NCBI RefSeq assembly: GCF_009729555.1
Contig: NZ_WODC01000006.1
Coordinates: 156,636-220,635 of the forward strand
DNA from: Pseudodesulfovibrio alkaliphilus
Lineage (GTDB): Bacteria > Desulfobacterota > Desulfovibrionia > Desulfovibrionales > Desulfovibrionaceae
Length of the DNA: 64,000 bases
Direction: 5' to 3'
Shown here: piece after piece, positions 21,370 through 30,192 of the stretch
Numbering within the stretch: the stretch's first letter is position 1
Layout: every line of letters begins with the position of its first letter
Notes under the pieces: generated by a model
Told to the model about the DNA's origin: nothing
Database searches by the model: none
What the model saw: only the letters and a program-made list of their open reading frames with translations
Position numbers and translations under genes: made by a program

Positions 21370-23523
21370 ATGCAAAAAGCCAATAATCTCAAAGAATACC
21401 GCAGCGAACTGCGCGAGTCTCTGGACAACGACTTTTTGCGCACCACCCTGGACAATTTCGCTGTGGCCTATCGCGCCGGGAGAGCCAATGCCTTCAAGGA
21501 CATGGACGTGCACGGACTGATCGACGAGATCGCCTGCTCCAAGGACGAGGCCGCCGCCAGCCTGGATGCGCTGTACAAGCAGTTCAAGGAAAAGGCGGAG
21601 GCTGCCGGGGTTCATGTGCATCTTGCCAAGGATGCCAAGGAGGCCAACGACATCATTGCTTCCATCGCCAAGAACGCCAATTGCAAGAAGATCGTCAAAT
21701 CCAAGTCCATGACCGCCGAGGAGACGCTCCTCAACCACGCCCTGGAGGACGAAGGGCTTGAAGTGACCGAGACCGATCTTGGCGAGTGGATTATCCAGCT
21801 GCGGCACGAGGGGCCGTCGCACATGGTCATGCCCGCCATTCACCTCTCCCGTTATCAGGTGGGCGACCTGTTCACCGAGGTCACAGGCAAGAAGCAGGAC
21901 AGCGAGATCGAGAAGCTGGTCAAGGTGGCCCGCCGCGAACTGCGCCAGAAGTACGTCGAGGCGGACATGGGCATTTCCGGTGCCAACTTCGCCGTGGCCG
22001 AGACCGGCTCCATCGGGCTTGTCACCAACGAGGGCAACGCCCGGCTGGTGACCACGCTGCCGCGTGTCCATGTGGCGCTGATGGGGCTGGACAAGCTCCT
22101 GCCCACCCTGCACGATGCGCTGCGCATCCTCAAGGCCCTGCCCCGCAACGCAACCGGGCAGGCCATCACCTCCTATGTCACCTGGATCACCGGGGCCAAC
22201 GAGTGTGCGTCGGCTGCCGACGGGAAAAAGGAAATCCACTTCGTGCTCCTCGACAACGGGCGCAGCGAACTGGCCAAGGACCCGCTCTTCTCCCAAGTCC
22301 TGCGTTGCGTGCGGTGCGGCGCGTGCGCCAACGTCTGCCCGGTCTACCGGCTGGTAGGCGGCCACAAGATGGGCCACATCTACATCGGAGCCATCGGCCT
22401 GATCCTGACCTACTTCTTCCACGGCAAGGACGCGGCCAAGAACCTGGTCCAAAACTGCATCAACTGCGAGGCGTGCAAGGACATCTGCGCGGGCGGCATT
22501 GATCTGCCCCGTCTGATCAAGGAGATCCATGCCCGCATCCAGGACGAGGACGGTCATCCTTTGCCCAGCCTGCTGCTGGGTAAGGTGCTCAAGAACCGCA
22601 AGCTCTTCCATACCCTGCTGCGCACGGCCAAGTGGGCGCAAAAACCCGTGGCTGAAAAGGACGGGTTCATCCGCCATCTGCCCATGGTCTTCGCTAAGGA
22701 GCACGGGTTCCGCGCCCTGCCCACCATCGCTGAAACGCCCTTCAGGGACCGCTGGGAGGAGATTCGCCCTGTGGTGCAGAATCCGAGATACCGCGTGGCC
22801 CTGTTTTCGGGTTGTGTGCAGGACTTTGTCTACCCGGAGCAGATGGAGGCGGCGGTCAAGCTGTTCGCGGCCGAGTCCGTGGACATGAGCTATCCCATGG
22901 GCCAGTCCTGTTGCGGCCTGCCCGTGCAGATGATGGGCGAGATGAATGCCTCGCGTGAGGTCTGCGTGCAGAATCTGCGCGCCTTCGAAGCGGGCGGATA
23001 CGACTACGTCATCACCCTGTGCGCCTCCTGCGCCGCCCACCTCAAGCACAACTATCCCAAGCTGGTCATGGATACTCCGAGCCTGGCCCTCAAGGCCCGG
23101 GAGTTCGCGGACAGGGTCATCGACTACAGCTCCTTTGTCCACGACGTGCTCAAGGTCAAGGCCGATGACTTTGTCCAGACTGGAGGCAAGGCCACCTACC
23201 ACGCCCCCTGCCATCTGTGTCGCGGCCTTGATGTGCATGAGGCACCGCGTGAGCTGATCTCCACAGGCGGCCTTGAGTATGTTGAGTGCGGCGAGGAGGA
23301 GGTCTGCTGCGGTTTTGGCGGAACCTTCTCCATGAAATTCCCGGAGTTGTCGGCTGAGCTGCTCAAGAAGAAACTCGCCAATGTCGAGGCCACCGGGGCA
23401 GGAGTGCTCCTGACCGACTGTCCGGGCTGCATCATGCAGCTGCGCGGTGGGCTCAAGAACCAGGGCTCGTCCATCAAGGTGCGCCACGTCTCCGAGGTGC
23501 TGGCCGACAACAGGAAGAAATGA
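21370..23523 (+). CDS. lldH: LutB/LutA-type iron-sulfur L-lactate dehydrogenase, fused form
   Basis: 717-residue fusion. The N-terminal LUD domain (~60-290) includes SKSMTAEETLLNHALE and VAETGSIGLVTNEGNARL. It is followed by two 4Fe-4S motifs (CVRCGACANVCPVY from ~Cys313 and CINCEACKDICAGG ~360), then two CCG domains (SCCGLPVQMMGEMN ~515 and APCHLCRG...CCGFGGTFSMKFPELS ~615-660). This joins what are LutB and LutA in Bacillus, so with the preceding LutC-like gene a full Lut system is present. It probably oxidises L-lactate to pyruvate, complementing the GlcD/F pair. Last gene of the operon. Confidence 0.88.
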   Translation: MQKANNLKEYRSELRESLDNDFLRTTLDNFAVAYRAGRANAFKDMDVHGLIDEIACSKDEAAASLDALYKQFKEKAEAAGVHVHLAKDAKEANDIIASIAKNANCKKIVKSKSMTAEETLLNHALEDEGLEVTETDLGEWIIQLRHEGPSHMVMPAIHLSRYQVGDLFTEVTGKKQDSEIEKLVKVARRELRQKYVEADMGISGANFAVAETGSIGLVTNEGNARLVTTLPRVHVALMGLDKLLPTLHDALRILKALPRNATGQAITSYVTWITGANECASAADGKKEIHFVLLDNGRSELAKDPLFSQVLRCVRCGACANVCPVYRLVGGHKMGHIYIGAIGLILTYFFHGKDAAKNLVQNCINCEACKDICAGGIDLPRLIKEIHARIQDEDGHPLPSLLLGKVLKNRKLFHTLLRTAKWAQKPVAEKDGFIRHLPMVFAKEHGFRALPTIAETPFRDRWEEIRPVVQNPRYRVALFSGCVQDFVYPEQMEAAVKLFAAESVDMSYPMGQSCCGLPVQMMGEMNASREVCVQNLRAFEAGGYDYVITLCASCAAHLKHNYPKLVMDTPSLALKAREFADRVIDYSSFVHDVLKVKADDFVQTGGKATYHAPCHLCRGLDVHEAPRELISTGGLEYVECGEEEVCCGFGGTFSMKFPELSAELLKKKLANVEATGAGVLLTDCPGCIMQLRGGLKNQGSSIKVRHVSEVLADNRKK

Positions 23524-23858
23524 AACGGCAGATGAACGCCGCCGGACCGGGCCGGTATTGCCGGCCCCGCCGACGGCGGCCGGGCAGGGGGGATGCCCGT
23601 CATGGCTCCCCGTCCGCGTTCCCATATCGCATGAGGCTCTCCAGGTTGGACCGCAATCCCTTGAAGCAATGCCACGCTTCCTCCTGAGAACCAGCCTTCA
23701 TGCCGGTCCCCCGCCCCGGGCAGGGCGGGGGACCGATCATTGCCGAAGATTCCGGCCCCGGTCACAGTGCGAGGACCGGAAGCCGTTATCCAAGCGCGGT
23801 TCCCCCGGCCCGTCAGGTCCGCCACGGCATCGCAGCCTGTTCCCCCAAGAGGTGTTTC
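23524..23858. other. Gene-free gap between lactate operon and MCP
   Basis: 335 bp. It contains the hairpin at 23705-23734 and a GC-rich dyad just after lldH (GGGCCGG...CCGGCCC near 23547-23568). No clear promoter or convincing small gene. A frame open from 23700 into the MCP gives ~53 Pro/Gly/Arg-rich residues unlike any domain. Confidence 0.6.
23705..23734. terminator. Strong GC hairpin, possible end of lactate operon
   Basis: Perfect 12-bp stem (23705-23716 with 23723-23734), loop 6 nt. No T-run follows, so terminator function is uncertain, but it is the strongest structure after lldH. Confidence 0.45.
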
Positions 23859-25439
23859 ATGTCCCAGACTTCGCCACCCTATCTGCGGCGCCTTGTAGCG
23901 CTTTATTTCGGCACGTTCGCCTTGGTGTCGGCCGTGTCCATCTGGTATTTTTCCGCTTTTGGCACCGATCCGGGCATGGCCTCGGCAGGGGTGGTCGCCG
24001 TTCTGGCTGCCTTCGGCCTGCTCGGCATCGTGCTGGTTTTTCTGCTTGGCCGGATGCTCGTCGGCCCGGTGGGTGCGGCGGCCCGCTACACGGCCCATGT
24101 GCTTGACGGCGACTACCACAAGGCTGAAGACACGGCCCTGATCGAGGCCCTGCCCGGCCTGGGCGATCTGGTGGTGGAGCTGGCAGGGCGGTTCAAGGAG
24201 CGCCTGGGTTTCTCCCAAAGCATCATCGATGGTCTGCCCGTGCCCTGCTGTCTTGTGGATACCGACCAGGATGTTACCTTTCTCAACCAGGAATGTCTGG
24301 ACATGATTGGCGCCAAGGATTCCCCTGAGTCCTTCTATGGCCGGAAGCTTTCTCAGATATTTTATCGTGACGACAGAAAATCGGTCATCGGCACCTGCAT
24401 GGAGGAAAACATCAGGATGATGAATAGGGAGGCGGTGTTCAAACATGCCGACGGCAGCGACGTTCATTTGCTGGCCAACCTGTTCCCCCTGACCGACGTG
24501 ACCGGCAAGGTCATCGGCGGCTGCTGTCTGTACCTGGACACCACGGAACTCAAACGGCGCGAGGCCGAGATCGTCAGCCAGAACGAGCGGATCGCCAAGG
24601 CGGCCACCGAGGCCACGGCCGTGTCCGAGGAACTGGCCGCTGCAGCCACTCAGTTGGGCGGGCTGGTGGAGAACGCACGGGCCGGGGCCTGCGTTCAGAC
24701 CGACCGTACCGGGGAGACCGCCTCGGCCATGGAAGAGATGAACGCCACGGTCCTTGAGGTGGCCCGCCATGCTCAGGACGCGGCTCTGGACGCCGACGAG
24801 GCGCGGGGCAAGGCCGAGGAGGGCGCGGCAGTGGTCGCCCAGGTGGTGGACGCCATCCACGAGGTGGCCGAGCGGGCCCGGGAGCTCAAGGCGTCCATGG
24901 AGGCGCTCGACGCCCGGGCCGAATCCATCGGCAAGGTCCTCGGGGTCATTGAAGACATCGCGGACCAGACCAATCTGCTGGCGCTCAACGCGGCCATTGA
25001 GGCTGCCCGTGCGGGCGAGGCAGGCCGGGGCTTTGCCGTGGTGGCCGACGAGGTTCGCAAGCTGGCCGAGAAGACCATGCTCGCCACCAACGAGGTGCAT
25101 CAGGCAGTCACCGGCATCCAGGAAGGAGCCCGGCAGAATGTCCGGGCCACCGAGGCGGCTGTCGGGGCGGTGGAGAAGAGCACCGAGATGGCCGGGCGTT
25201 CCGGCGAGGCGCTCAAGACCATCGTGGTGGTGGCGGAGTCCACGGCCGATCGGGTGCGCTCCATCGCCACAGCCGCAGAGCAGCAGTCGGCGGCCAGTGA
25301 CGAGATCAGTCGCGCCACCATGGATGTCAACCGCATTTGCGGTGAGACGGACCGGGCCATGGCCGAATCGGCAGAGGCCATTAAGCGGCTGGCCGGGCTG
25401 GCTGAGTCGCTGGCAGGCATCATCCGCGAGATGCGGTAG
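23859..25439 (+). CDS. Methyl-accepting chemotaxis protein with cytoplasmic PAS sensor
   Basis: 526-residue chemoreceptor. Two adjacent transmembrane helices (~12-32 and ~38-60) leave almost no periplasmic domain. A PAS-like domain follows (~115-235, [28 protein letters not shown]), so the signal is probably cytoplasmic or redox. The C-terminal MCP signalling domain has the canonical tip [20 protein letters not shown] (~368-388) and [18 protein letters not shown] 23859 has AAGAGG upstream and begins just before the first helix. Position after the lactate operon is suggestive but no functional link is shown. Confidence 0.88.
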   Translation: MSQTSPPYLRRLVALYFGTFALVSAVSIWYFSAFGTDPGMASAGVVAVLAAFGLLGIVLVFLLGRMLVGPVGAAARYTAHVLDGDYHKAEDTALIEALPGLGDLVVELAGRFKERLGFSQSIIDGLPVPCCLVDTDQDVTFLNQECLDMIGAKDSPESFYGRKLSQIFYRDDRKSVIGTCMEENIRMMNREAVFKHADGSDVHLLANLFPLTDVTGKVIGGCCLYLDTTELKRREAEIVSQNERIAKAATEATAVSEELAAAATQLGGLVENARAGACVQTDRTGETASAMEEMNATVLEVARHAQDAALDADEARGKAEEGAAVVAQVVDAIHEVAERARELKASMEALDARAESIGKVLGVIEDIADQTNLLALNAAIEAARAGEAGRGFAVVADEVRKLAEKTMLATNEVHQAVTGIQEGARQNVRATEAAVGAVEKSTEMAGRSGEALKTIVVVAESTADRVRSIATAAEQQSAASDEISRATMDVNRICGETDRAMAESAEAIKRLAGLAESLAGIIREMR

Positions 25440-25577
25440 AATCCTTTATAAATTGCGTCAGGCTCGTGACAACGGGCGGTTTTGTGCTTATTTTTTGAAA
25501 TGACGGAATGGACTTTGGCAACAGGTTTACGGAAAAGTATTGGAATAATTGAAAAGCGTTTCGCAAGGGGTTGAAGA

Positions 25578-25880
25578 GTGATCAGACACATCGTCATGTG
25601 GACATTGAAGGAAGAGGCCGAGGGTAACCCGGCTGCCGCCAATGCGGCCGCCATGAAGGAAATGCTCGAGGGACTGGCCGGTCGCATCGAAGGGTTGCGC
25701 CATATTGAGGTCAGTCACGAGATCGTTGGCGCTGATCCAGAATGTCATGTCGTGCTGTGCAGCGAGCACGACGATGTGGACGCCCTGAACCACTATCAGG
25801 GCCACCCCGAGCACCAGGCCTGCGTCGCCTTTGTCAGAAAGGTCGCCGCCGGCCGCAGCGCCGTGGACTACGAGGTTTAG
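25578..25880 (+). CDS. Dabb (stress-responsive A/B barrel) domain protein
   Basis: 100-residue dimeric ferredoxin-fold protein of the Dabb family. Recognised by the opening MIRHIVMWTLKEEAEG, the central HIEVSHEI strand and the C-terminal YQGHPEHQACVAFVRKV followed by an RSAVDYEV end. Function of bacterial members is unknown; some relatives are small-molecule cyclases or stress proteins. It starts at GTG with a weak GGGG upstream. Standalone gene in a 138-bp and 80-bp setting. Confidence 0.85.
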   Translation: MIRHIVMWTLKEEAEGNPAAANAAAMKEMLEGLAGRIEGLRHIEVSHEIVGADPECHVVLCSEHDDVDALNHYQGHPEHQACVAFVRKVAAGRSAVDYEV

Positions 25881-25960
25881 GAGGCCGGGCTTCCGGGCTC
25901 ATGCACCCTCGTGGTCGAGCGGTTTTCGCGACAGACCAAACATCGCGAAAGGAGAACGCC

Positions 25961-26323
25961 ATGTCACTGCGTTACGATCAGGACCGCAAGCGGATCATCT
26001 GCCGGTGGGAAGAGCCCACCAAGGTGGTGATGAACAAAAAGGAAGGGGTCATCAGCCGGTCGCGTATGATTACCGTCAAGGTCAATGACAATGGGAAACT
26101 CAATAGCAAGGATATCCGGCGTCATGCCCGGCATCCCATGTTTCCCCATATCAACCGTTTCAACCAGATGCTCAATACGATCGATCATCCCGACGGAAAC
26201 GGCCACAAGTGCGCCGTGTGCGGATTGGAGCAGGGCGTGAGTCCGCATTTCGACATGGACAGGCAATCCATCGTCTGGCTGTGCCGCGAACATCTGACCG
26301 AGTCGCCCAAGGTCGATGCCTGA
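25961..26323 (+). CDS. Conserved hypothetical protein with zinc-ribbon-like CxxC...CxxH
   Basis: 120 residues, not assigned to a named family. The basic N-terminal two-thirds (rich in Lys, Arg and Asn) precede a C-terminal CAVCG (~84) and WLCREH (~107), a spacing that could bind zinc. ATG 25961 was chosen for AAAGGAGAA at 25948-25956. It is 80 bp after the Dabb gene and ends before a strong terminator, so the two may be co-transcribed. A nucleic-acid-binding or structural role is only a guess from composition. Confidence 0.7.
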   Translation: MSLRYDQDRKRIICRWEEPTKVVMNKKEGVISRSRMITVKVNDNGKLNSKDIRRHARHPMFPHINRFNQMLNTIDHPDGNGHKCAVCGLEQGVSPHFDMDRQSIVWLCREHLTESPKVDA

Positions 26324-26344
26324 GAGCGGACCGGTCTGCCGCAT

Positions 26345-26377
26345 GTCCCCCGCCCGAGTCAGGCGGGGGACTTTTTC
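26345..26377 (+). terminator. Rho-independent terminator
   Basis: Perfect 10-bp stem (26345-26354 with 26362-26371), 7-nt loop, then TTTTTCT. It ends the Dabb/zinc-ribbon unit. Confidence 0.9.
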
Positions 26378-26451
26378 TGTCGTGGCGTCAACGCTTCGCG
26401 TTGCGACGAATGCGGTTGGTATTGTCCTTTGTTTTCGGATAGAGTGGCGGC

Positions 26452-27195
26452 ATGTCCGCGAAGTCCGTCATGCTTTTCGTCCTCTTGATCCTGGTTCCCG
26501 GCTTTGCCCTGGGGGGCGAGCGGGTCGTCCTGGCCACCCTGGAATGGCCCCCCTATACAGGGGAGTCCCTTCCCGAGGGCGGAGCCACCTCGGAGGTGGT
26601 GCGCGAGGCCTTCAAGGTCATGGGATACGACCTTGAACTTCGGTTTTTCCCATGGAACCGCGTTCTTGAGGAAGCGCGGCAGGATTCCGAGATCGCGGGA
26701 TATTTCCCGGAGTATCCTGATAATTGGCGGCGGGACAGATTCCTCAAGTCCCATAGCGTGGGGGTCAGTCCGTTGGGGTTGGCGAGCAGGGCGGGGGTGG
26801 CGATCAACTGGCAGACGCTGGAGGATCTCGAGCGCTACACCTTGGGCACTGTGGCCGGGTATGCCAATACCCTGGAGTTCGACGCCCTGGTGGCCAAGGG
26901 GAGATTGACCACGGATTCGTCCAACTCTGATGCCCTCAACCTGCGCAAGGTTTTGGCCGGAAGGGTGGACGCCGCCGTGGTTGACGGAAATGTTTTCGCC
27001 TACCTGCGCAAGGCCGACCCCATGCTCCGGGCTGGAGGGGGTGAACTGGTGCTGCATGATCGATTGCTTGGGGTCATTGACCTCGTTGTCTGCTTTCAGG
27101 ACACAGAGGAGGGCGAGGAACTGCGGCGAGTCTTTGATCAGGGGCTGCGTGAAGTCGATCAGGGAGCGATCTATCGACGCCATCTTGGCGAGTGA
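26452..27195 (+). CDS. Periplasmic solute-binding protein, family 3 (amino-acid type)
   Basis: 247-residue secreted protein. A signal peptide (residues ~1-22, ending GFALGG) is followed by an SBP_bac_3 fold starting VVLATLEWPPYTGESLPEGG and continuing GATSEVVREAFKVMGYDLELRFFPWNR, typical of family-3 binding proteins. No ABC permease or ATPase gene is adjacent, so it may serve a distant transporter or act as an orphan sensor. No lipobox is seen, so it is probably free in the periplasm. ATG 26452 gives a normal signal peptide. Confidence 0.85.
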   Translation: MSAKSVMLFVLLILVPGFALGGERVVLATLEWPPYTGESLPEGGATSEVVREAFKVMGYDLELRFFPWNRVLEEARQDSEIAGYFPEYPDNWRRDRFLKSHSVGVSPLGLASRAGVAINWQTLEDLERYTLGTVAGYANTLEFDALVAKGRLTTDSSNSDALNLRKVLAGRVDAAVVDGNVFAYLRKADPMLRAGGGELVLHDRLLGVIDLVVCFQDTEEGEELRRVFDQGLREVDQGAIYRRHLGE

Positions 27196-27530
27196 CCGGG
27201 CGGGTCTCCGGAGTTTTCTGAAGAGAAATTCAGAAAAATGCGTTGGACACGCGCTGTGCGAAATGGCTAAAAATATTCGCGTCGCGGACAGGGGCGTCTG
27301 GCCTGATCGCGTCTCCAGCCGGGGCGGGATAGCTTCGGGGAATTTTTCGTGAGCCCGGCCGTGAGAACGGCGGGCGGCATCTTTCGAGTGACTGGCGTAG
27401 TGATGGCGGGGTGTTTGGACACGACACCCCGGGTTGTTCCCATTTACATGTGTCGTCCCTGTCCCTTGCGGACGCCGATGCCGGTTCGAGCGCGAAGCGG
27501 CAGTCGGGGCCTGTCCGCCCGGAGAGTCTT
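27196..27530. other. Leader region of the Mrp operon
   Basis: 335 bp without a convincing gene. It contains a perfect 9-bp inverted repeat (27214-27222 with 27229-27237) and a perfect 7-bp hairpin GGGGTGT...ACACCCC (27408-27430). No clear sigma70 or sigma54 promoter was recognised. The length and structure would fit an untranslated leader with regulatory folds. Confidence 0.55.
27214..27237. repeat. Perfect inverted repeat TTTTCTGAA-N6-TTCAGAAAA
   Basis: 9-bp arms with a 6-bp spacer, just after the binding-protein gene. Either an operator, or a terminator for the upstream gene (A/T flanks make it fold in both directions). Confidence 0.6.
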
Positions 27531-28094
27531 ATGGAGCAAATGACCGATACCGTCCGCGTGATACGTACTGGCGAGCCCGTCAGGGCCAAGCCCGGCCGTT
27601 TTGACGCCCTGATCAGCTTTGTGCTGCGTTTTTTGATGCTGTTTGTCACCTGGCTGATTCTCTCGGGCATGTTCGATGCCTTTCATGTGAGTCTTGGCGT
27701 GGCGTGCAGCGCCTTTGTCACTTGGCTGTCGGCCGACATCTTTCCTCCGGAGGTGCGCCGCTTTCGCAGGCTGCGCTCGCTGTGGCTGCTGGCCCTCTAT
27801 GTGCCCTGGCTGGTCTGGGAGATTGCCAAGTGCAACATGCGTATGCTTCGGCTCTCCTTTGATCCGCGGCTCAATGACAAAATCGCCCCGCGCATCGTCA
27901 CCTTCAAGACCGGGCTGCGCAACGAGCTGGCTCTGACCTTTCTTGCCAATTCCATTACCATGACTCCCGGCACCATCACCGTGTCCATCGACGAGCGCGG
28001 CTACGTCTCGGTCCACGCCTTTGACGATGTGTCGGCCGCCGGCCTGCCGGGCGACATGGAGAAAAAGATCAAGGCCATCTTCGAGGAGGCGTAA
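27531..28094 (+). CDS. mnhE: Na+/H+ antiporter subunit E (MnhE/MrpE)
   Basis: 187-residue membrane subunit of a Mrp-type antiporter. Two hydrophobic helices (~30-75) are followed by the conserved soluble part with WEIAKCNMRMLRLSF and a TPGTITVSID motif typical of MrpE. ATG 27531 has GGAGAG upstream; in-frame ATGs further up lie in the leader and lack ribosome-binding sites. The stop overlaps the next start by one base. First gene of the operon. Confidence 0.9.
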   Translation: MEQMTDTVRVIRTGEPVRAKPGRFDALISFVLRFLMLFVTWLILSGMFDAFHVSLGVACSAFVTWLSADIFPPEVRRFRRLRSLWLLALYVPWLVWEIAKCNMRMLRLSFDPRLNDKIAPRIVTFKTGLRNELALTFLANSITMTPGTITVSIDERGYVSVHAFDDVSAAGLPGDMEKKIKAIFEEA

Positions 28095-28372
28095 TGGAGT
28101 CTTTCATCCTGTATCTCGGTATCGTTTTGATGGGCATCATGCTTATGCCCCTGTATCGCGCCGTGGTCGGCCCCACCACCCTGGACCGGCTGATGGGCAT
28201 GAACGCCATCGGCTCCAAGACCGTGGCGCTCATCGTCATCATCGGTCTTGTCTTCGAACGGGTGGACATGTTCGTGGACATTGCCCTGGCCTATGCCATG
28301 CTCAACTTCATCGCCGTGCTCGCGGCCTCCAGATACCTGCACAAACGGGGACGCCGGGACACGGCATCCTAA
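28094..28372 (+). CDS. mnhF: Na+/H+ antiporter subunit F (MnhF/MrpF)
   Basis: 92 residues, three predicted helices, with the MrpF block VGPTTLDRLMGMNAIGSKTVALIV-type (~24-45) and ALAYAMLNFIAVLAA. Starts within the stop of mnhE (TAATG). A membrane subunit with no separate enzymatic activity. Confidence 0.9.
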   Translation: MESFILYLGIVLMGIMLMPLYRAVVGPTTLDRLMGMNAIGSKTVALIVIIGLVFERVDMFVDIALAYAMLNFIAVLAASRYLHKRGRRDTAS

Positions 28373-28392
28373 ACATCGGAGGACACGACTCC

Positions 28393-28725
28393 ATGATCGA
28401 GATTCTGGTCATTTTTCTTTGCTGCGCCGGGATGCTGCTGTTTTTTGGCGGCATGATCGGCATCCTGCGGCTGCCTGACGCCTATACCCGGCTCCATATG
28501 GCGGGCATGCTCGACACCCTGGGCCTTCTTGTGCTGCTGCTCGGCCTGGTGCTTTATGGCTTTCTCCATGCGCCCATGAGTCTGCTGGTGCAGTTCAAGA
28601 TACTTCTGCTCTGGGGATTCGTGCTGGTTACCAGCCCAACCGCCACCCACGCCATGGTGGACGCCGGGGTGCGCGCCGGACTCACCCCCTGGGTTCAGGC
28701 CGATGTCAAAAGGAGACGCAAATGA
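28393..28725 (+). CDS. mnhG: Na+/H+ antiporter subunit G (MnhG/MrpG)
   Basis: 110 residues, three helices, with the MrpG core GMIGILRLPDAYTRLHMAG (~20-38) and LLWGFVLVTSPTATHAM. ATG 28393 follows a CGGAGGA site; longer frames open upstream are out of family length. Its end overlaps the next gene by 4 bp. Confidence 0.9.
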   Translation: MIEILVIFLCCAGMLLFFGGMIGILRLPDAYTRLHMAGMLDTLGLLVLLLGLVLYGFLHAPMSLLVQFKILLLWGFVLVTSPTATHAMVDAGVRAGLTPWVQADVKRRRK

Positions 28726-28967
28726 TCTGGGAAATCAAACTGTTGGCCCTTATTCTGGTGATCATCTGCGCCATCGCGGCCATCAACGCCAAGGATATGC
28801 TCAGTGCGGCCGTCATCTTTGGCATTTACAGCTTCATGATGTGCGTCCAGTGGCTGGCCATGGGCGCGGTTGACGTGGCCTTCACCGAGGCGGCCATCGG
28901 GGCGGGCATCAGCACCGCGCTCATGCTGGCAGCCATTTTTCGGACCAGCAGGAGGACCAAGGATTGA
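28722..28967 (+). CDS. DUF4040/MbhD-type subunit (part of split MrpA C-terminus)
   Basis: 81 residues, two to three helices. It resembles the MbhD/DUF4040 segment that in classical MrpA is fused to the C-terminus of the large antiporter subunit (INAKDMLSAAVIFGIYSF, then VDVAFTEAAIGAGISTAL). A separate gene for this segment is the arrangement of Mbh/Mbx and archaeal-type Mrp operons. It overlaps both neighbours by 4 bp. Confidence 0.85.
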   Translation: MIWEIKLLALILVIICAIAAINAKDMLSAAVIFGIYSFMMCVQWLAMGAVDVAFTEAAIGAGISTALMLAAIFRTSRRTKD

Positions 28968-29797
28968 AAAAGACAGCACTTTTGGCCGTGATCCTTACCG
29001 GCGCACTGCTCATTCTCTCCATGGAGAATTTTCCTTCCTGGGGCGATGTCCAGTCTCCTGCGAGTCTGCATCTGTCGCGGCACTTCATTGAAAAGAGTTA
29101 CGAGCAGACCCTGACCCCCAACCTCGTCACCGCCGTGCTGGGCGATTACCGGGGGTTCGACACCATGCTCGAGACCGTGGTGGTCTTCACCGCGGCCCTG
29201 GCCTGCTTTCTGGTCATCCGTCTGCCTCGCGATGTCTGCACACCGGGGTTGTTCTACTACCGGCACATGGGTACGGGTCTTGTGGTACGCAAGCATGATG
29301 CCTGCGAGCTGCCCGGCGAGAACCCCACCTTCGAGCGCGTGGATTCCGACTGGCCGCCCCATGACGTGGTGGTGGCTTCCACCTGCCGGATGGTCATCCC
29401 CTTTATCCAGCTCTTCGGTCTCTATGTGGTGGCACACGGCCACTACAGTCCGGGGGGCGGTTTCCAGGGCGGAGTCATCTTTGCGGCCAGCTATGTGCTG
29501 CTGGCCGTGTCCCACGACCTGCGCACCCTGGTCCACCGGCTCAACGAGCGCGTCACCCATCTGCTCTCGGCAGCCGGCGTCCTGCTCTTCTTCGGGGTCG
29601 GCCTCTTCGGGTTGGCCATGGGGCTCAATTTCCTGGATTACGGTGCCCTTGAGGGTGTGCTGGGAATGTCCCTGGCAAGCGGGCACTCCCTTGGCATTCT
29701 GCTCGTCGAGATCGGTGTGGGCATGACCGTGACCGCCGCGCTGGTGATCATCTTCAAGCTTCTGTCCTCCCGCGGGACAGTCACGGAAGGGTTGTAG
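28964..29797 (+). CDS. mnhB: MbhE-MnhB fusion subunit
   Basis: 277 residues. The N-terminal part (~1-95) is MbhE-like, with VLGDYRGFDTMLETVVVF, normally the extreme C-terminus of MrpA. The C-terminal part (~140-270) is MnhB, with VVAHGHYSPGGGFQGGVIFAAS. The start is TTG at 28964, overlapping the previous stop by 4 bp. The fusion and the separate DUF4040 gene show how the large MrpA subunit is divided here. Confidence 0.87.
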   Translation: MKKTALLAVILTGALLILSMENFPSWGDVQSPASLHLSRHFIEKSYEQTLTPNLVTAVLGDYRGFDTMLETVVVFTAALACFLVIRLPRDVCTPGLFYYRHMGTGLVVRKHDACELPGENPTFERVDSDWPPHDVVVASTCRMVIPFIQLFGLYVVAHGHYSPGGGFQGGVIFAASYVLLAVSHDLRTLVHRLNERVTHLLSAAGVLLFFGVGLFGLAMGLNFLDYGALEGVLGMSLASGHSLGILLVEIGVGMTVTAALVIIFKLLSSRGTVTEGL

Positions 29798-29800
29798 GCC

Positions 29801-30190
29801 ATGGAAGACTTCCTGACGCAACTGACATCCAAATACAACTTCTGGGCCTACATCGTTCTCATGATGATCGGCCTGTACGCCATGATCGCCAAGGGCAATC
29901 TGGTCAAGAAACTGATCGGCCTGAGCATATTCCAGACGGCCATCATGCTTTTCTATGTTGCCATCGGCTCCAAGGCCGGGGCCACCATCCCCATCCTGCG
30001 GGACTCCACCCTCAAGGGAGTCATCGACTTTGTGGAGTACATCAACCCGCTGCCCCATGTGCTGATGCTTACCGCCATCGTCGTCTCTGTGGCGACTCTT
30101 GGCGTGGCTCTGGCCCTCGTCCTGCGCGTCTATGATGTGCATCAGACGCTCGAAGAAGACGAAATACTGGAAAAAATCAAAAATCCATAG
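29801..30190 (+). CDS. mnhC: Na+/H+ antiporter subunit C (MnhC/NuoK-like)
   Basis: 129 residues, three helices, related to NuoK. Recognised by GLYAMIAKGNLVKKLIGLSI (~20-40) and NPLPHVLMLTAIVVSVAT (~85-103). It lies 3 bp after mnhB and 2 bp before the first NuoN/M-like subunit, so translational coupling is likely. Confidence 0.9.
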   Translation: MEDFLTQLTSKYNFWAYIVLMMIGLYAMIAKGNLVKKLIGLSIFQTAIMLFYVAIGSKAGATIPILRDSTLKGVIDFVEYINPLPHVLMLTAIVVSVATLGVALALVLRVYDVHQTLEEDEILEKIKNP

Positions 30191-30192
30191 CC

